From NCBI RefSeq assembly GCF_016616425.1, contig NZ_CP067101.1, positions 4,526,001 to 4,590,000 on the forward strand: a stretch of 64,000 nt of DNA. Reading direction: 5' to 3'. Below, piece after piece: positions 42,894-54,048 of the stretch. Below the pieces are notes generated by a model that made no database searches, was not told the DNA's origin, and was given only the letters and a program-made list of their open reading frames with translations. The stretch comes from Bradyrhizobium diazoefficiens. Its GTDB lineage: Bacteria > Pseudomonadota > Alphaproteobacteria > Rhizobiales > Xanthobacteraceae. How positions within the stretch are numbered: the stretch's first letter is position 1; every line of letters begins with the position of its first letter. Made by a program: the position numbers and the translations under genes.

Positions 42894-43994
42894 ATGCGCC
42901 AGTTCGTGCTGCCGGACCTCGGTGAAGGGCTTGAAGAGGCGGAGATCGTCACCTGGCATGTCACGGAGGGCGATCACGTCGTCACCGATCAGCCACTCCT
43001 CTCCGTGGAAACCGACAAGGCGGTGGTTGAGATACCATCGCCATCGGGCGGACGCATCGCGCACCTGTTCGGCAACAAGGGAGACATCGTGAAGGTCGGC
43101 GCGCCGCTCCTCGAATTTGCCGAGGGCGCCGAGCAGGACACCGGTACGATCGTCGGCGAACTCGGCAGGGAGGAACATCCGCCAGCCGCTGGAAATTCCC
43201 TGGAACGACCGACCGGGCAGCAGCCCCAGGTGTTTCCAGCTGTGCGCGCACTCGCACGCAAGCTCGATGTCGATCTTGAGACCGTGGAAGCCACGGGTCC
43301 CGGCGGCACAATCACGCGGGCCGATGTCGAACGGGCTGCAAAGAGCACGCCCGAATCCGGATCCACCGAGCCCATGCGCGGCATGCGACGCGCGATGGCC
43401 CAACGCATGACGGCAGCCCACGCGCAAATCGTCCCCGCCACCGTGACCGATGAAGCCGATATCGACGACTGGCCGACGGGCGAGGACGTGACAATCCGCC
43501 TGGTCCGGGCCATCGCCGTCGCCTGCAAGGCTGAACCCGCGCTCAATGCCTGGTATAATTCCACCACGGGAGAGCGTCGCCTGATTCCGCGCGTCGATCT
43601 CGGGATTGCCGTCGATACTGAGGGGGGACTTATCGTTCCCGTGTTGCGCAATGTCGCAGAGCGCAGCGTATCGGATTTGCGGGCCGGTCTCGACCGCCTG
43701 CGGGCTGATGCGATCGCGCGCTCGATTCCCCCGGAGGAGCTGCGCGGCGCGACCATTTCGCTGTCGAATTTCGGGATGATCGGAGGCCGGTTTGCCAATC
43801 TGATCATCGTGCCGCCGCAAGCGGCCATCATAGGAGCGGGACGGATTTCCCCGCGGGCGGTGGCGCATCGGGGCCAGCCTGCAGTGAGGCGTATGTTGCC
43901 GTTGTCGCTCACCTTTGACCATCGCATCGTGACCGGGGGCGAAGCCGCTCGCTTCCTGGTTGCACTCAAGTCGGATCTTGAGCTGATGTCGTGA
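42894..43994 (+). CDS. Dihydrolipoamide acyltransferase, E2 component
   Basis: A 366-aa E2. The lipoyl domain has the modified Lys in SVETDKAVVEIPS (about residue 43). The subunit-binding domain is about 118-155 (PAVRALARKLDVDLETVEAT). The catalytic domain starts about 170 (MRGMRRAMAQRMTAAHAQIV). The acyl-transfer motif reads LTFDHRIVTGGEAARF: the His is present but the usual Asp of HxxxDG is Thr, as in some BkdC-type E2s. E3 is not encoded nearby, so it must be shared. It follows E1-beta by 20 bases. Confidence 0.89.
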   Translation: MRQFVLPDLGEGLEEAEIVTWHVTEGDHVVTDQPLLSVETDKAVVEIPSPSGGRIAHLFGNKGDIVKVGAPLLEFAEGAEQDTGTIVGELGREEHPPAAGNSLERPTGQQPQVFPAVRALARKLDVDLETVEATGPGGTITRADVERAAKSTPESGSTEPMRGMRRAMAQRMTAAHAQIVPATVTDEADIDDWPTGEDVTIRLVRAIAVACKAEPALNAWYNSTTGERRLIPRVDLGIAVDTEGGLIVPVLRNVAERSVSDLRAGLDRLRADAIARSIPPEELRGATISLSNFGMIGGRFANLIIVPPQAAIIGAGRISPRAVAHRGQPAVRRMLPLSLTFDHRIVTGGEAARFLVALKSDLELMS

Positions 43995-44148
43995 AGATCG
44001 ACCCTGATATCGAGTTCCACCACGACCTGAGCGCTGGACGAGCGCTCCGCCAAGTGGGTTTGACGTCCCGGCGGTGGCGCGCCCCATCAAGGGGCGTATA
44101 ATTGCAATCTCCTTCGCGCAAAATGAACAACCTGCCGTGGAGGCGGTC

Positions 44149-44433
44149 ATGAAATATGTATTGCTCGGAAATCTAAGCCCGGAGTGGGCAAGCAAGCAGT
44201 CGGAGCGAGTTAGCAAGGCCAAGGCTAAGCTCGACAAACTCGGCATCAAGATCGAGTCGATCCACTACACGCAGGGCTATTACGATTTCGTCGACGTCGT
44301 CGATGCCCCGAAGCCGGAGGCGGTCCTTGCGTTTTCCGTCTGGTATTCCAACCAGGGTCTGGGCCGGATCCAAAGCATGCCGGCCTTTGAAGCAAAGACC
44401 TTTGAAGCGGCGGTTAAGGACGCCGCGGGCTGA
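44149..44433 (+). CDS. GYD-domain protein (94 aa)
   Basis: A small ferredoxin-fold protein of the GYD family. The family hallmark is seen in HYTQGYYDFVDVVDAPKPEA; it starts MKYVLLGNLSPEWASKQ. GGAGG lies upstream of the ATG at 44149. The frame is open back to 44074, but family similarity begins here. The function of GYD proteins is unknown. It lies on its own after the E2 gene. Confidence 0.82.
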   Translation: MKYVLLGNLSPEWASKQSERVSKAKAKLDKLGIKIESIHYTQGYYDFVDVVDAPKPEAVLAFSVWYSNQGLGRIQSMPAFEAKTFEAAVKDAAG

Positions 44434-44824
44434 GGGCGGTTGGAAGGGCGATTGTGGTCGGAGTTGAGCCACCCGTCGCGCGAGTGGCGCTGAGAATCGG
44501 ATTTTGTTCGGGCATCTCACCGCCGCACAATCGCGCACGGTGGTGGGCGCCACCGCGCCCTGCCCGACATTTCAAGGTATTTCGCAGCAATGAGGTTGCA
44601 ACGAAATCCTGCTGCGACGCTGCGCGACAGGCGGATCGACCGGGAATCGATCGTCGTCACATCGCCATCTGGTAAGGCAACCGCACAATCGAGTGGTCTC
44701 ACTGAGCCCAGCGCTCGGACCGGCTGGCGAACAGATGCCCCCCAGCCGAAAGGTCCGCTCTGATGCTTAATTTGCGAGCTATTGAATTGCTTGGTGCGCT
44801 CGGAGGGCGGCCTTGAGAGGCTGG
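44434..44824. other. Intergenic region, nothing recognised
   Basis: About 390 bases between the convergent GYD gene and the ptxE-like gene. I see no gene, RNA or clear terminator. GC-rich short palindromes such as GGTGGGCGCCACC (about 44542) occur, but none looks functional. Confidence 0.4.
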
Positions 44825-45709
44825 CTAGTGATGCGCGGCTGGGTCCGTCCGCGGATCGGTGCGAACCAGATGGGTTACGAAGGGAGGAACTACGGCGGTT
44901 CCCGTGCCGCGCCAGATCACGAAGATGTCCTTAGCGAGCGCGGGCTCGACGGGTATCGCACGCAGGCTGCCGCTGGCGATTTCCTCCGTCACGGTCGAGC
45001 GCAGCACTAGCGAGACGCCGAGATTAGCTTTCACGGCCTGCTTGACTGCTTCGGTGCTGCCGAGCTGCAGGGAAACCCGCGGCCTCGGCTCGCCCGGTTC
45101 GAAATAGGCGTCAAGCAAGCGGCCGGTCCCGGTACCGGGCTCGCCGCCAAGCAGATCGAGCGTTGCAAGCTCATCCTTACAGATCTCGCTACGGAGCGCC
45201 AACCGATGCTCCGGCGGGGCGATGACGACGAGCGGCTCGCGCCGCCATTCCTTCCAGAGGAAGCCCGGCCGCCTGTCCCACCATTCCATAACGGCTACGT
45301 CGATTTCGGCATCCGAGAGTTTCTGCGCTATCACCGGATTGCAGTCGATCACCACGTCGAATGACGCCGGATCTCGCCCCTCAAGGTAGGTCCTCAGATA
45401 GGGCTGGAGCACGTAGATTCCGACGTTAGAGCTTGCGCCGATCCGTTGCCCGCCGCGCTGCACGGCCGCGACCGCCCTTTGATGGACCCGCATCAGGCTT
45501 TCGGCATAGGGGATGAAAGCAACAGCTGCGGCCGTCGGCGCGCAGCCCAAGCGGCTACGTGTAAGGAGAACGGCGCCGAGTTGCTCTTCTAGCTTGCGGA
45601 TCTGCTGCGAGACCGTCGGTTGCGCAAGTTGCAATTGATCTGCGGCGGCCTGAAAGCTCTTGTACTCCACCAAGGCAAGAAAGGTTCTCACCCAGGCTAG
45701 GTTCAACAT
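44825..45709 (-). CDS. ptxE: LysR-family regulator of the phosphite cluster (PtxE-like)
   Basis: A 294-aa LysR protein. The HTH is at residues 4-62 ([40 protein letters not shown]). The effector domain runs from about 90 ([19 protein letters not shown]). It is the last gene of the ptx operon; its ATG overlaps the ptxD stop by seven bases. The gene order ptxABCD followed by a LysR gene matches the Pseudomonas stutzeri ptxABCDE locus, which is the basis for the symbol. Its role in control is not firmly established even there. Confidence 0.83.
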   Translation of the reverse strand: MLNLAWVRTFLALVEYKSFQAAADQLQLAQPTVSQQIRKLEEQLGAVLLTRSRLGCAPTAAAVAFIPYAESLMRVHQRAVAAVQRGGQRIGASSNVGIYVLQPYLRTYLEGRDPASFDVVIDCNPVIAQKLSDAEIDVAVMEWWDRRPGFLWKEWRREPLVVIAPPEHRLALRSEICKDELATLDLLGGEPGTGTGRLLDAYFEPGEPRPRVSLQLGSTEAVKQAVKANLGVSLVLRSTVTEEIASGSLRAIPVEPALAKDIFVIWRGTGTAVVPPFVTHLVRTDPRTDPAAHH

Positions 45710-46707
45710 GCGGTTTCCCTCAGCACGGCAACATCATTGATGGCGTCGTCCGGCCGTTGCCCCAGCAAAGCCTGGCGGATATTCGCGGCCGCCCGCAGCT
45801 CGATGGCGAGCCGGACGCGCCGTACAGCCGAACCCATATGTGCCGTGAAGAGCGTGTCGGGACGCGACAGCAAGGCCGGCGCGATCTCGGTTGGACGATC
45901 CGCGCGGGCCCAGTCCTCCATCTCGAATACATCAGCGGCATAGCCTGCGAGCCGGCCGGCCTGCAGCGCGGCCAGGACTGCGGCTTCGTCCACAACCGAT
46001 CCGCGGCATGGATTGACAAGAAAGGCGCCGCGTTTCGTCAACTTCAGGCTTTCGGTGTTGACGAAATGTTGCGTCTCGGCCGTGAGCGGCAGCGCAAGGA
46101 TGATGGCGTCGGCCTGCCGCAGCAGCGCTTCGCATTCGCACCAGCAAAGGCCGAGCCGCGCCTCGGCATCCGGTGCGATCCGCGACCGATCCGTGTAGAG
46201 AACACCGGCGTCCCAGCCGCGCAACCGATCGGCGACGGCTTGGCCGATCGCCCCCATCCCGACAATACCGATGGTCGAGCCAGCTACACCCAGTCCGTAA
46301 AATTCGGGCCGCCATCCAGCAAACTGGCCGCCGCGGACCCAGCCGTCACCTTGCCGTATCTGGCGCGTGACGCCGATGAGCAGGCCAATCGTCAGCTCCG
46401 CCGTCGGGACGGTCAAAAGGTCCGGCACCACCGTGAGCCAGACGCCTCGCGCGGTGCAGGCGGCCACATCGAAATTGTCAAAGCCCTTCAGCGCGGCGCC
46501 AACGATCTTCAGCCGCGGGCAAGCTGCCAGGAATGCCGCGTCGATCTTGTCCGGCATGAACGCCATCATCGCATCCGCGCTCGCCGCGCGTCGCGTCACC
46601 TCCTCGCGCGGCAGCGTCTCGGCTGTCTGATTGGCAACGAGCTCGCCGCAAGGCGCGAGATATTCCAGCACTTCCTCGTGCACCCTGTGCGTCAGGACAA
46701 TCTGCAC
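45703..46707 (-). CDS. ptxD: NAD-dependent phosphite dehydrogenase
   Basis: Oxidises phosphite to phosphate with NAD+, giving the cell a reduced-phosphorus source. The 334-aa protein follows the P. stutzeri PtxD pattern throughout: [39 protein letters not shown] (substrate Lys about 74), [20 protein letters not shown], Rossmann [16 protein letters not shown], catalytic Arg in [13 protein letters not shown] (about 235), Glu in [14 protein letters not shown] (about 264) and His in [13 protein letters not shown] (about 290). An acidic residue ends beta-2 (LYTDRS), fitting NAD preference. The start is GTG at 46707 with GGAAGGG upstream. Confidence 0.93.
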   Translation of the reverse strand: MQIVLTHRVHEEVLEYLAPCGELVANQTAETLPREEVTRRAASADAMMAFMPDKIDAAFLAACPRLKIVGAALKGFDNFDVAACTARGVWLTVVPDLLTVPTAELTIGLLIGVTRQIRQGDGWVRGGQFAGWRPEFYGLGVAGSTIGIVGMGAIGQAVADRLRGWDAGVLYTDRSRIAPDAEARLGLCWCECEALLRQADAIILALPLTAETQHFVNTESLKLTKRGAFLVNPCRGSVVDEAAVLAALQAGRLAGYAADVFEMEDWARADRPTEIAPALLSRPDTLFTAHMGSAVRRVRLAIELRAAANIRQALLGQRPDDAINDVAVLRETAC

Positions 46708-46721
46708 AATTGCGGCCCTTC

Positions 46722-49257
<2,536 letters not shown>

Positions 49258-49321
49258 GTATTGTCTTTCGAAATTCGATGAGCTGGTAGATTACGATCGG
49301 CAATACGCCTACCGCGCTCGC

Positions 49322-49339
49322 GTGACAGCGCAGTGACAA
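49322..49339 (-). promoter_or_regulatory. Pho box (PhoB-binding direct repeat) upstream of ptxA
   Basis: On the minus strand the sequence TTGTCAC-TGCG-CTGTCAC gives two seven-base direct repeats four bases apart. This matches the rhizobial PhoB box (CTGTCAT-N4-CTGTCAT) with one or two changes per half. It lies 65-82 bases before the ptxA start, the right place for PhoB to activate under phosphate starvation. Confidence 0.8.
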
Positions 49340-49373
49340 GCTTGCAATGCCGGGCAATTCAGATTGGCTCTGC

Positions 49374-49600
49374 TCAATCGAATTCCCGGTCCGCGAACCA
49401 GGCGCGCGCTGTCGCGGAGAGGACGACAAGCGTTGCCTTCGCCCCATCGGCCTCTCCTTTTCGAAGTCCCCTTCCGTCTGGGCCATGGCGTTCGTGACAT
49501 GAGCAAAACACACGACCGGATGGCCCTTGGCGGCACTGAACGCGTACAGGGCTGCCGCTTCCATCTCGACGGCGAGCACCCCTGGATCGCGCGCGCGGCC
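49374..49600 (-). pseudogene. C-terminal relic of a nucleoside (uridine) phosphorylase
   Basis: Reads GVLAVEMEAAALYAFSAAKG and HPVVCFAHVTNAMAQTEGDF, the highly conserved C-terminal part of the uridine phosphorylase-like family. A one-base loss near 49462 then shifts it to the frame ending SATARAWFADREFD and a stop at 49374. The N-terminal two thirds are missing; homology ends at about 49600, where a transposase relic on the other strand begins. Confidence 0.72.
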
Positions 49601-49604
49601 ACGA

Positions 49605-49838
49605 CGCGCAAAGTCCCGTCGCGTCTTTGTCTCCGGCCAGAAGCGCCGTGTGTTCGGCGCCATCAAGCGCGAGCTGCGACGCCGCTCCGCCATCGATGCA
49701 TCATCGGATATTTTGAAGGCCGAAGGTCGCCTCGGCCGCTGTTACCTCAAAGGCCGCGCAGGAGACGCTGCCAACGTCGTTCTCTCAGCGGTGGGCCAAA
49801 CTTCCGCCGGCGTCCTCGCATGGTTGAAAGTTCTTTGA
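49605..49838 (+). mobile_element. IS5-family transposase C-terminal relic
   Basis: The frame reads RRVFVSGQKRRVFGAIKREL, RRRSAIDASSDILKAEGRLG and RCYLKGRAGDAANVVLSAVG, the conserved C-terminus of bradyrhizobial IS5-family transposases, where EPVIGHMKAEGHLGR is usual. The catalytic E region is changed (DASSDILKAEG), and the protein ends early at LAWLKVL. No terminal inverted repeats were identified. It appears to have truncated the phosphorylase gene and lies between the ptx cluster and the SecA/RTX region. Confidence 0.75.
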
Positions 49839-49873
49839 TGTCTCATCCTGACCGCCCTCATCGCGGCCTCCAA

Positions 49874-51865
49874 TCATTCGCCTCGTCCCGAGAAGGCGAG
49901 CATGTCATCCAGCCGCTGGTCAAGCTTCAGGTTTCGCATCCGGAGCTCTGCACTCCGTCGTTCCGCAATATGCTGCGCCAGCATCCGCAGCCATTGCGAC
50001 AAATCGACAGGCAGCGTCGCTCTGACTACACCAAGGCGCTGCATCAAGCGTGTCGCTTCCGGTGCGAACACGGAGAATATTTCGTCATCGAGCGACACGA
50101 TGGTTTCGCAACTGCCCGGATCGCCCTGGCGAGCGCACCGCCCGAATAACTGGCGGTCAATGCGCCGCGATTCATGATACTCTGTCAGAATAACATGCAG
50201 GCCGCCGCGCGCGGCTACGCCGGGGTCTAATTGGATGTCGGTTCCCCGACCCGCAATATTGGTCGCGACGGTGACACGGCCGGGCTGTCCGGCGAGCGCA
50301 ACGATTTCGGCCTCCGACTGATCCTGCTTGGCGTTCAACAGCGCATGTTCGATTCCACGCGCACTAAGCACCGCGCTAATGTCCTCCGATGCGACGACGG
50401 ATCGCGTCCCGATCAGGACCGGCCGCTGCTCGTCGACGACAACCCGACGAACGATATCTGCAACCGCGTCCCATTTTTGTGCCTGGGTCAGGCAAACACG
50501 ATTACCGCGGTAAGATCGCTGCGAGGGACGGCGCTGTGGCACGCGAACCACGTCAAGGCCATACACAGACCTGATCTCGCGCGAGACCTCGCTGGCGGTG
50601 CCGCTCATCCCTGCGACGCGCAGATATCGCCGGAACAGCCGTTGATAAGTCAAACGGGCAAGCGTTTCGCGACGCTGTGTCGGCTCACATCCCTCCTTGA
50701 CCTCAATCAGTTGATGCAGGCCGCGCTCCCATGAACGATCGGGCATAACGCGGCCGGTGGATTCATCGACGATCTGCACCTTTCCGTCACTCACAACGTA
50801 ATGCTGATCGCGATGGAACAGGTTCAGCGCAGATATGGCTTGCGTCACCAGTTCTTCACGCGCACGCCTCGAACTCCACACCCCGTCAAGCCCCGCAGCG
50901 ATTTCGGCCAGCCGCTCTTCTCCAGCCTGGGTTAAGCGGACGCTCCGCTCGGCCAGTTCGATGACGCGATCGTCAACGCCGAGCTGGGCGGCAATTGCGA
51001 GCGCCTGCTGACATAGCGCCGCTTCATCGGCTGCGCCGACATTGTGCGAAAGAATCAGCGGCGTACGCGCTTCGTCGATAAGAACACTGTCGGCTTCATC
51101 GACGATGCCGAAATAAAGCCCGCGCAACACAAGGTCCTGATCGCCCGGGGTGCCTTTGTGCAACGCCTTGAGGCCGATATGTAACTGGCTGCCCCGGCGC
51201 GCCGAGGCAACGCGGTCGCGCAAGTAGTCGAAAGCCAGTTCTTTGTTCGTGCAATAAGCGATTGATCTGCCGTAGACCTGCCGACGTTGATCCCGCGACA
51301 GTCCCTGGACAACGGCGCCGACATTCAAGCCCAAGAACCGATAGAGCGGCTCCATCGCTTCCGCATCCCGTCCGGCCAGATAATCATTGACGGTGATGAC
51401 GTGAACCGGGTAGCCGGCAAGAGCTACCGTGCTGACCGGCAGCGTCGCGGCGATGGATTTGCCCTCCCCGGTCGCCATCTCGACCAACTTGCCCTGTAGC
51501 AGCCCCCAACCAGCCATCAATTGCTCATCGTAGGGTCGCTTTCCGAGGGTTCGCTCCGCGGCCTCACGAACGATCGCAAAACATTCGCCAACAAGATCGC
51601 GCTCGAACCCCTGCTTCCGCAAACGTCCGCGCATGGCGCGCGCCCGCGCGGCCAGGTCGATATCGTTGAGTGCCCGCAACATGCGGTCGTGGCGTTCCGC
51701 GCTGCGCACGATCCCACGCAACGCATGTGCTGGGTCACGCAGTCGGCAGCCGACCGGCCTCACTATATTTGCGCGAATAAATTCCGCAGCACGGTCATGA
51801 AGGCCGGAAGGTCGCTCCGAGCGTTCGGCATACGGCCGACCGGTCGCAAGCGACGTCGACTTCAT
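49874..51865 (-). CDS. SecA-like ATPase, shortened paralogue
   Basis: A 663-aa SecA homologue. Walker A MATGEGKSIAATLP (about residue 105), Walker B VDEADSVLIDEARTPLILS, PPXD region YVVSDGKVQIVDESTGRVMP and NBD2 TNIAGRGTDIQLDPGVAARG with HESRRIDRQLFGRCARQGDP. Canonical SecA is about 900 aa; here the C-terminal helical wing/scaffold and the zinc-binding tail are gone. The protein ends soon after NBD2. It is last in the RTX-SapC-HlyD-M50 gene set, 13 bases after the M50 gene. The ATG at 51865 lacks a Shine-Dalgarno site, suggesting coupling; a GTG at 51886 is an alternative. It may drive export of the RTX or SapC protein. Confidence 0.86.
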   Translation of the reverse strand: MKSTSLATGRPYAERSERPSGLHDRAAEFIRANIVRPVGCRLRDPAHALRGIVRSAERHDRMLRALNDIDLAARARAMRGRLRKQGFERDLVGECFAIVREAAERTLGKRPYDEQLMAGWGLLQGKLVEMATGEGKSIAATLPVSTVALAGYPVHVITVNDYLAGRDAEAMEPLYRFLGLNVGAVVQGLSRDQRRQVYGRSIAYCTNKELAFDYLRDRVASARRGSQLHIGLKALHKGTPGDQDLVLRGLYFGIVDEADSVLIDEARTPLILSHNVGAADEAALCQQALAIAAQLGVDDRVIELAERSVRLTQAGEERLAEIAAGLDGVWSSRRAREELVTQAISALNLFHRDQHYVVSDGKVQIVDESTGRVMPDRSWERGLHQLIEVKEGCEPTQRRETLARLTYQRLFRRYLRVAGMSGTASEVSREIRSVYGLDVVRVPQRRPSQRSYRGNRVCLTQAQKWDAVADIVRRVVVDEQRPVLIGTRSVVASEDISAVLSARGIEHALLNAKQDQSEAEIVALAGQPGRVTVATNIAGRGTDIQLDPGVAARGGLHVILTEYHESRRIDRQLFGRCARQGDPGSCETIVSLDDEIFSVFAPEATRLMQRLGVVRATLPVDLSQWLRMLAQHIAERRSAELRMRNLKLDQRLDDMLAFSGRGE

Positions 51866-51878
51866 AAAGGGGGGCGAT

Positions 51879-54026
51879 CTAAACACCAAAGTGAGACAAG
51901 AACAGCAGCCGGATATCGCGATACCACTGCACCGAGAGCGGCTGCTTTTGATGATCGAAGCGAACGTACACGCGTTGCCCAAAATAGTCGAACGGCACAT
52001 GCTCCTCGAGGGCGATATCGAACTGGAATACACGCTGCAATGCTCGGGGCCCCTTGCTCTCACGCGGATCGGTGGCGATATCACCGCCTCCTTCGGCCGC
52101 CAACGCGCGACTGGGTAAATATTGGTCGCCAGCGGGAACGGCACGAATGATCCGCCCGTGGAACGTTTTTCGCGGATTATCGACGAGGTGAACCTCGATC
52201 TGGTCCGTCGACATTCGGATATGATCAATCCGGTCCTGCGGGACCACCACGCGCGCGATCGGAGGTGCCTTGCCTATCACATAGCCCAACAACTCGCCCT
52301 TGCGATAGAAGCGGCCCGGCATGTCAGCGCTTTGCGGCACAACGAAAATGCCGTCCGTACGTGCCCGCACCACCAGCTCGGCGACACGCCTGCGCACCTC
52401 GTTCAGCCTGACTTGTTCGTGACGGAGCTTGTCACGTTCGATCTGGGCTTTCGCGCGATCCACCGCGGCCTTTGAGACAAGGCTCGCTTCCAATTCGGCC
52501 ACCTTGGCTTCACCGGATTTCAGTTGTGCTTCCAATTCGGGATCATGGCAGCGCACAAGGGGGTCGCCGGATGCAACTTTCGTCCCCGGCTTCACCAGAA
52601 ACGTCGATAGAAAGCTATTGGTGCCTGCCCGCACCGGAGCCTCCTCCGGCAACCACACCACCCCTTCTGTCGCCGTATGGTTTGGAACGGGCACCAGCGT
52701 CAGAAGAATAGCCAACGTCGCGACAATTCCGGACATCGTCAGGATCGCGCGGGGTCGATGCCGGCCCAGCCGAGGACTCGTTCCCAGATAGCCAATACCC
52801 TTGATCAACGGCATCAGCACCATGGCAATGGCAGCCCATATTGCAAGCACGATACCGACAAAGAAGAACTTTCCCGCTATGAACAAGGCAATAGAAACTG
52901 AAACCAGAATCCGATACACGGACGACGCCAGCCCATAGAACAGAAACCAGACTTTCTCGCTGAACGAGCCACCCGGAGCTTCGGCGTCTCGCACACCCAA
53001 GACGTAGCGCTCGAAAAGATAACCCCAGTAACGCAGGGAACGGCCAGCGAGATTCGGTATCTCGGCCAGATCAGCCAGAATGTAATACGCATCGTAGCGC
53101 AACAGCGGGTTTCCATTGAAGATCAGCGTCGAAACCCCCGCGATCACCATCACATTGAACAAGACCGCACGTACGAGTCCCGGCTCAACCAGCAGCCAGA
53201 GATAAAATGCCAGTGCCGCGAGAAACGTCTCAACAAGGACCCCGGCAGCCCCGACGGTGGCGCGCTCATATTTCGACGCAAACACCGTCGCGGCCGAAGC
53301 CTCGACATACGGGATCGGAAGCAGCACCAAAAAAATGACGCCCATATCGTGGACTTCACCGCCGCCGGCCTTGGTGGCTGTCGCATGTCCCAATTCGTGA
53401 AGCGCCTTGAGAACCGGGAAAACCAAGTAGAGCGCGAATAGATTGTTCACCGAAAGAATGTGGTCGGAAAAGTCGCCGCTCAACTCCGGCCAGTGGGCCG
53501 GTACCAGCAACAATGCCGGTACCACCACCGCGAGCCACAATGCGGCTCCCCAACGACCCCATATGATGTGGGTGAGCCCTCGAATAAAGTTGAGGAAGAC
53601 GTCCGGATCCCACAAGGACAATCGTAGTGCCATGGGGTTGCCGTAAGACCGTTGAAAGCGCGCGCGCTCCTCGCGCTCGCCGCGGTTGAACAATTCCGCT
53701 GCATTGGGCGTCACGTCGCTCTGTAACAGGTCGGCGGCGTGCAACTGGCCGAGCAGTTGAATCAATTCGTCCTGGGTCGGAGCATTCTCACCCAATTGTC
53801 GGTTGACGCGTTCCCACAACTCAGCAACGCTGCGGCGACCGTCCATCAATGCGATAACCAGACGGGCCGAGGGCGAGAACCGATGAACCCGGCCGGAGGC
53901 TGAATCTTGCAACAGGTACCAGACCTGTCCGCGATAGCGATGTCGGTGCAAACGTGCATGGGCTCTCAGCTTGGGGCGAAGCGTTTCGACCCTGTACCAT
54001 TGATTGCTGAGTAGCGGTGCTGCCAT
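51879..54026 (-). CDS. M50 site-2 protease fused to HlyD-type adaptor, with PqqD-like N-terminus
   Basis: A 715-aa multidomain membrane protein. Residues about 15-105 look PqqD-like (RYRGQVWYLLQDSASGRVHR, SPSARLVIALMDGRRSVAEL). An M50 metalloprotease domain of several helices follows, with the zinc motif VLKALHELGHATATKAGGGE (about 205-225) and the second motif NGNPLLRYDAYYIL. The C-terminal half (about 470-715) is a HlyD/biotinyl-lipoyl adaptor with a coiled coil (KVAELEASLVSKAAVDRAKA). An upstream TTG at 54092 is possible. It overlaps none of the next gene but is tightly spaced on both sides. Confidence 0.83.
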   Translation of the reverse strand: MAAPLLSNQWYRVETLRPKLRAHARLHRHRYRGQVWYLLQDSASGRVHRFSPSARLVIALMDGRRSVAELWERVNRQLGENAPTQDELIQLLGQLHAADLLQSDVTPNAAELFNRGEREERARFQRSYGNPMALRLSLWDPDVFLNFIRGLTHIIWGRWGAALWLAVVVPALLLVPAHWPELSGDFSDHILSVNNLFALYLVFPVLKALHELGHATATKAGGGEVHDMGVIFLVLLPIPYVEASAATVFASKYERATVGAAGVLVETFLAALAFYLWLLVEPGLVRAVLFNVMVIAGVSTLIFNGNPLLRYDAYYILADLAEIPNLAGRSLRYWGYLFERYVLGVRDAEAPGGSFSEKVWFLFYGLASSVYRILVSVSIALFIAGKFFFVGIVLAIWAAIAMVLMPLIKGIGYLGTSPRLGRHRPRAILTMSGIVATLAILLTLVPVPNHTATEGVVWLPEEAPVRAGTNSFLSTFLVKPGTKVASGDPLVRCHDPELEAQLKSGEAKVAELEASLVSKAAVDRAKAQIERDKLRHEQVRLNEVRRRVAELVVRARTDGIFVVPQSADMPGRFYRKGELLGYVIGKAPPIARVVVPQDRIDHIRMSTDQIEVHLVDNPRKTFHGRIIRAVPAGDQYLPSRALAAEGGGDIATDPRESKGPRALQRVFQFDIALEEHVPFDYFGQRVYVRFDHQKQPLSVQWYRDIRLLFLSHFGV

Positions 54027-54048
54027 CAATCCGCCCGCGACCGGCCGA

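Noticed and set aside
51866..52228. N-terminal extension of the SecA frame to 52228
   Set aside because: It overlaps the 3' end of the M50-HlyD gene in another frame, and its Ser/Arg-rich sequence has no SecA similarity.
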